Shown here: in pieces, positions 62,662-64,000 of the stretch
How positions within the stretch are numbered: position 1 is the first letter of the stretch
Layout: every line of letters begins with the position of its first letter
From: Fennellomyces sp. T-0311
Taxonomy: Eukaryota; Mucoromycota; Mucoromycetes; Mucorales; Lichtheimiaceae
DNA: 64,000 bases
Reading direction: 5' to 3'
Assembly (NCBI GenBank): GCA_025266875.1
Contig: JALLLT010000058.1
Span: 124,001-188,000, forward strand
The notes under the pieces: generated by a model
What the model was told of the DNA's origin: nothing
Seen by the model: only the letters and a program-made list of their open reading frames with translations
Database searches by the model: none
Program-made: the position numbers and the translations under genes

Positions 62662-64000
62662 ATGACCGACGACCTCACGCCCGAAAAAGTCGCCTCATAC
62701 CTGCCCTTCTCGGGCCACCAGCCCGACATCACCGGCCGCATCATCAATGTGACCCACCAGATCCCTTACAACATCATCCGGAAGAAGCACGAGCGCCCAA
62801 TCGTCGAGGAGTCGGACGGCGCCCCCATCAGTAAAGTGTCACGACGACACCATCGGCAGCACACCCTGCGCGCCAAATTCCACACGAACGATTGGACGGT
62901 GGTACAGCGCCGGGGCCACGCAGCACTCTACAGTGGCTTGCAAAACCTGGGCAAAGAATTCGACGCCATTCATATTGGGTGGACGGGGCCGATCAAGGCC
63001 GACACGAAAAAGACCGTGACGGAGGTCTCGGCAGGGGACAAGCTGGCGCTCAAACAGCTTCTGTGGGACACTGGCAAGATTATACCGATATTTCTCGATA
63101 ATGCATCACGTGGCCATTATGAGGGTTACTGTAAGGAGGTCTTGTGGCCATTGTTCCACTACGTCGTGTGGTCAACCGCAACAGACGGACGAGCCGAGAA
63201 GCGGCACTGGGCCGATTACAAAGCGGTCAATCAGCAGTTTGCACAGACCATCATCGACCACTATCGCCCGGGGGACATCAGTAAGAGTACATGCTCACGT
63301 CGCCGCTTTCCTTTGCTAACCGCAGCTGAACGCAGTCTGGATCCACGACTACCACCTTTTGCTGGTGCCTGAGATGGTGCGCAAGGCCATCCCCGACGCA
63401 ACGATCGGTGTGTTTTTCCATGCAACGTTTCCCAGCTCAGAGATCTTTCGATGCTTGACAAGTAAGGAAGTGTGATACGCAACAGCACGGAAGAATAACC
63501 TTAATTGTTGAAACACAAAAGCCCGAAATGAAATTCTGCAGGGTGTGCTCGGTGCCAACTTGATTGGCTTCCAGGTATGGGCTTGCGTCTCGATTTGACT
63601 TGGTCCAGCGCCTAAATTTGCCCGAACACATAGACGTTTGCGTACGCGCGCCACTTTATCTCGTCGTCCACGCGCGTGCTGGGCTGCGAATCGACGTTGA
63701 CGGGCGTCAACTTCAACGGCCAGATTGTGTCGGCGGGCACGTTCCCCATCGGGATAGACGTGGACCGTGTGTACACGTTTTGCAAACAGCCCCAGGTGCA
63801 ACCCAAAATCCAAAGCATCCGCGAGATGTACCTGAACCGCCGCATCATCATCGGCCGCGACAAACTCGATGCGACCAAGGGCATTCTGCAAAAGCTGCAC
63901 GCCTTTGAAAAGTTTTTGCACGATTACCCTGCGTGGCGCAACAAGGTCGTCTTGATTCAGGTGACCACACCTACCCACGGCGACCATGGCAAGCTCGAGT
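62662..64000 (+). CDS. TPS2: Trehalose-6-phosphate synthase/phosphatase family protein, 3'-truncated
   Basis: Exons 62662..63280, 63336..63461, 63522..63574, 63634..>64000. The visible part is a GT20 glycosyltransferase domain. GRIINVTHQIPYNII and WTVVQRRGHAALYSG, DYKAVNQQFAQTI, WIHDYHLLLVPEMVRKAIPDATIGVFFHATFPSSEIFRCL, NEILQGVLGANLIGFQ, HFISSSTRVLG and GTFPIGIDVDR, IIGRDKLDATKGI are present in order. The long N-terminus starting with INVTHQIPYNI is typical of the Tps2/Tps3/Tsl1 side of the family rather than Tps1, so a C-terminal phosphatase domain is expected outside the window. The start at 62662 is preferred over an upstream in-frame Met at 62572, which would add a Phe-rich leader. Confidence 0.88.

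Overview
The window looks like nuclear DNA of an early-diverging filamentous fungus, most likely Mucoromycota. The evidence is gene-dense stretches with many GT-AG introns of about 45-70 nt, a Dia2/Pof3-like TPR/F-box/LRR protein, enzymes for wall sugars typical of Mucoromycota (GDP-L-fucose synthase, UDP-glucuronate decarboxylase), and AT-rich intergenic DNA without ribosomal or transfer RNA genes. The assignment is inference; no marker gene fixes the species. Exon boundaries were reconstructed by hand from reading frame and splice dinucleotides.

Layout, left to right. 1-2913 (-): 3'-truncated RecB-type nuclease fused to an SF1 helicase. 3717-5411 (-): phosphate:H+ symporter. 8688-11367: a DNA transposon with 33-nt terminal inverted repeats starting CACC, a TTG target duplication, direct subterminal AT-rich repeats and one multi-exon gene encoding an AT-hook protein, but no recognisable transposase. 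12487-13921 (+): mitochondrial sulfide:quinone oxidoreductase. 14110-16028 (-): MCT-like transporter. 18433-22896 (+): XRN1. 22991-26120 (-): glucosidase I (GH63). 26296-26834 (-): mitoribosomal uL29m. 29784-30854 (-): orphan coiled-coil protein. 31038-31481 (-): mitoribosomal uL11m. 31770-32832 (+): otubain. 32873-35805 (-): VPS52. 36201-38087 (+): beta-helix protein. 38136-40373 (-): short eIF4G. 41320-42687 (-): questin-oxidase-like. 44097-45654 (+): CDK11. 45758-46310 (-): ARPC5. 47601-47882 (-): small membrane protein. 48098-49491 (+): UDP-glucuronate decarboxylase. 49571-50209 (-): DAP1/MAPR. 53542-55586 (-): TPR/F-box/LRR. 56883-57855 (+): CHMP5/VPS60. 57931-58970 (+): FHA protein. 60850-62214 (+): GDP-L-fucose synthase. 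62662-64000 (+): trehalose-phosphate synthase/phosphatase family, 3'-truncated.

Most genes are unrelated housekeeping functions: RNA decay, translation, secretion and glycosylation, endosomal traffic, actin, mitochondria. Recurrent themes are very close tail-to-tail pairs (48-103 nt), divergent pairs sharing short promoters, and micro-exons of 8, 18 and 21 nt. UDP-glucuronate decarboxylase and GDP-L-fucose synthase supply nucleotide sugars for wall polymers; glucosidase I supports N-glycan maturation.

The best candidate for something undescribed is the CACC-ended transposon at 8688-11367, whose only visible gene product has an AT-hook that could bind the AT-rich subterminal repeats. Second is the Fe-S RecB nuclease/SF1 helicase fusion at the left edge. 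Third is a textbook RFX X-box palindrome between VPS52 and the beta-helix gene.
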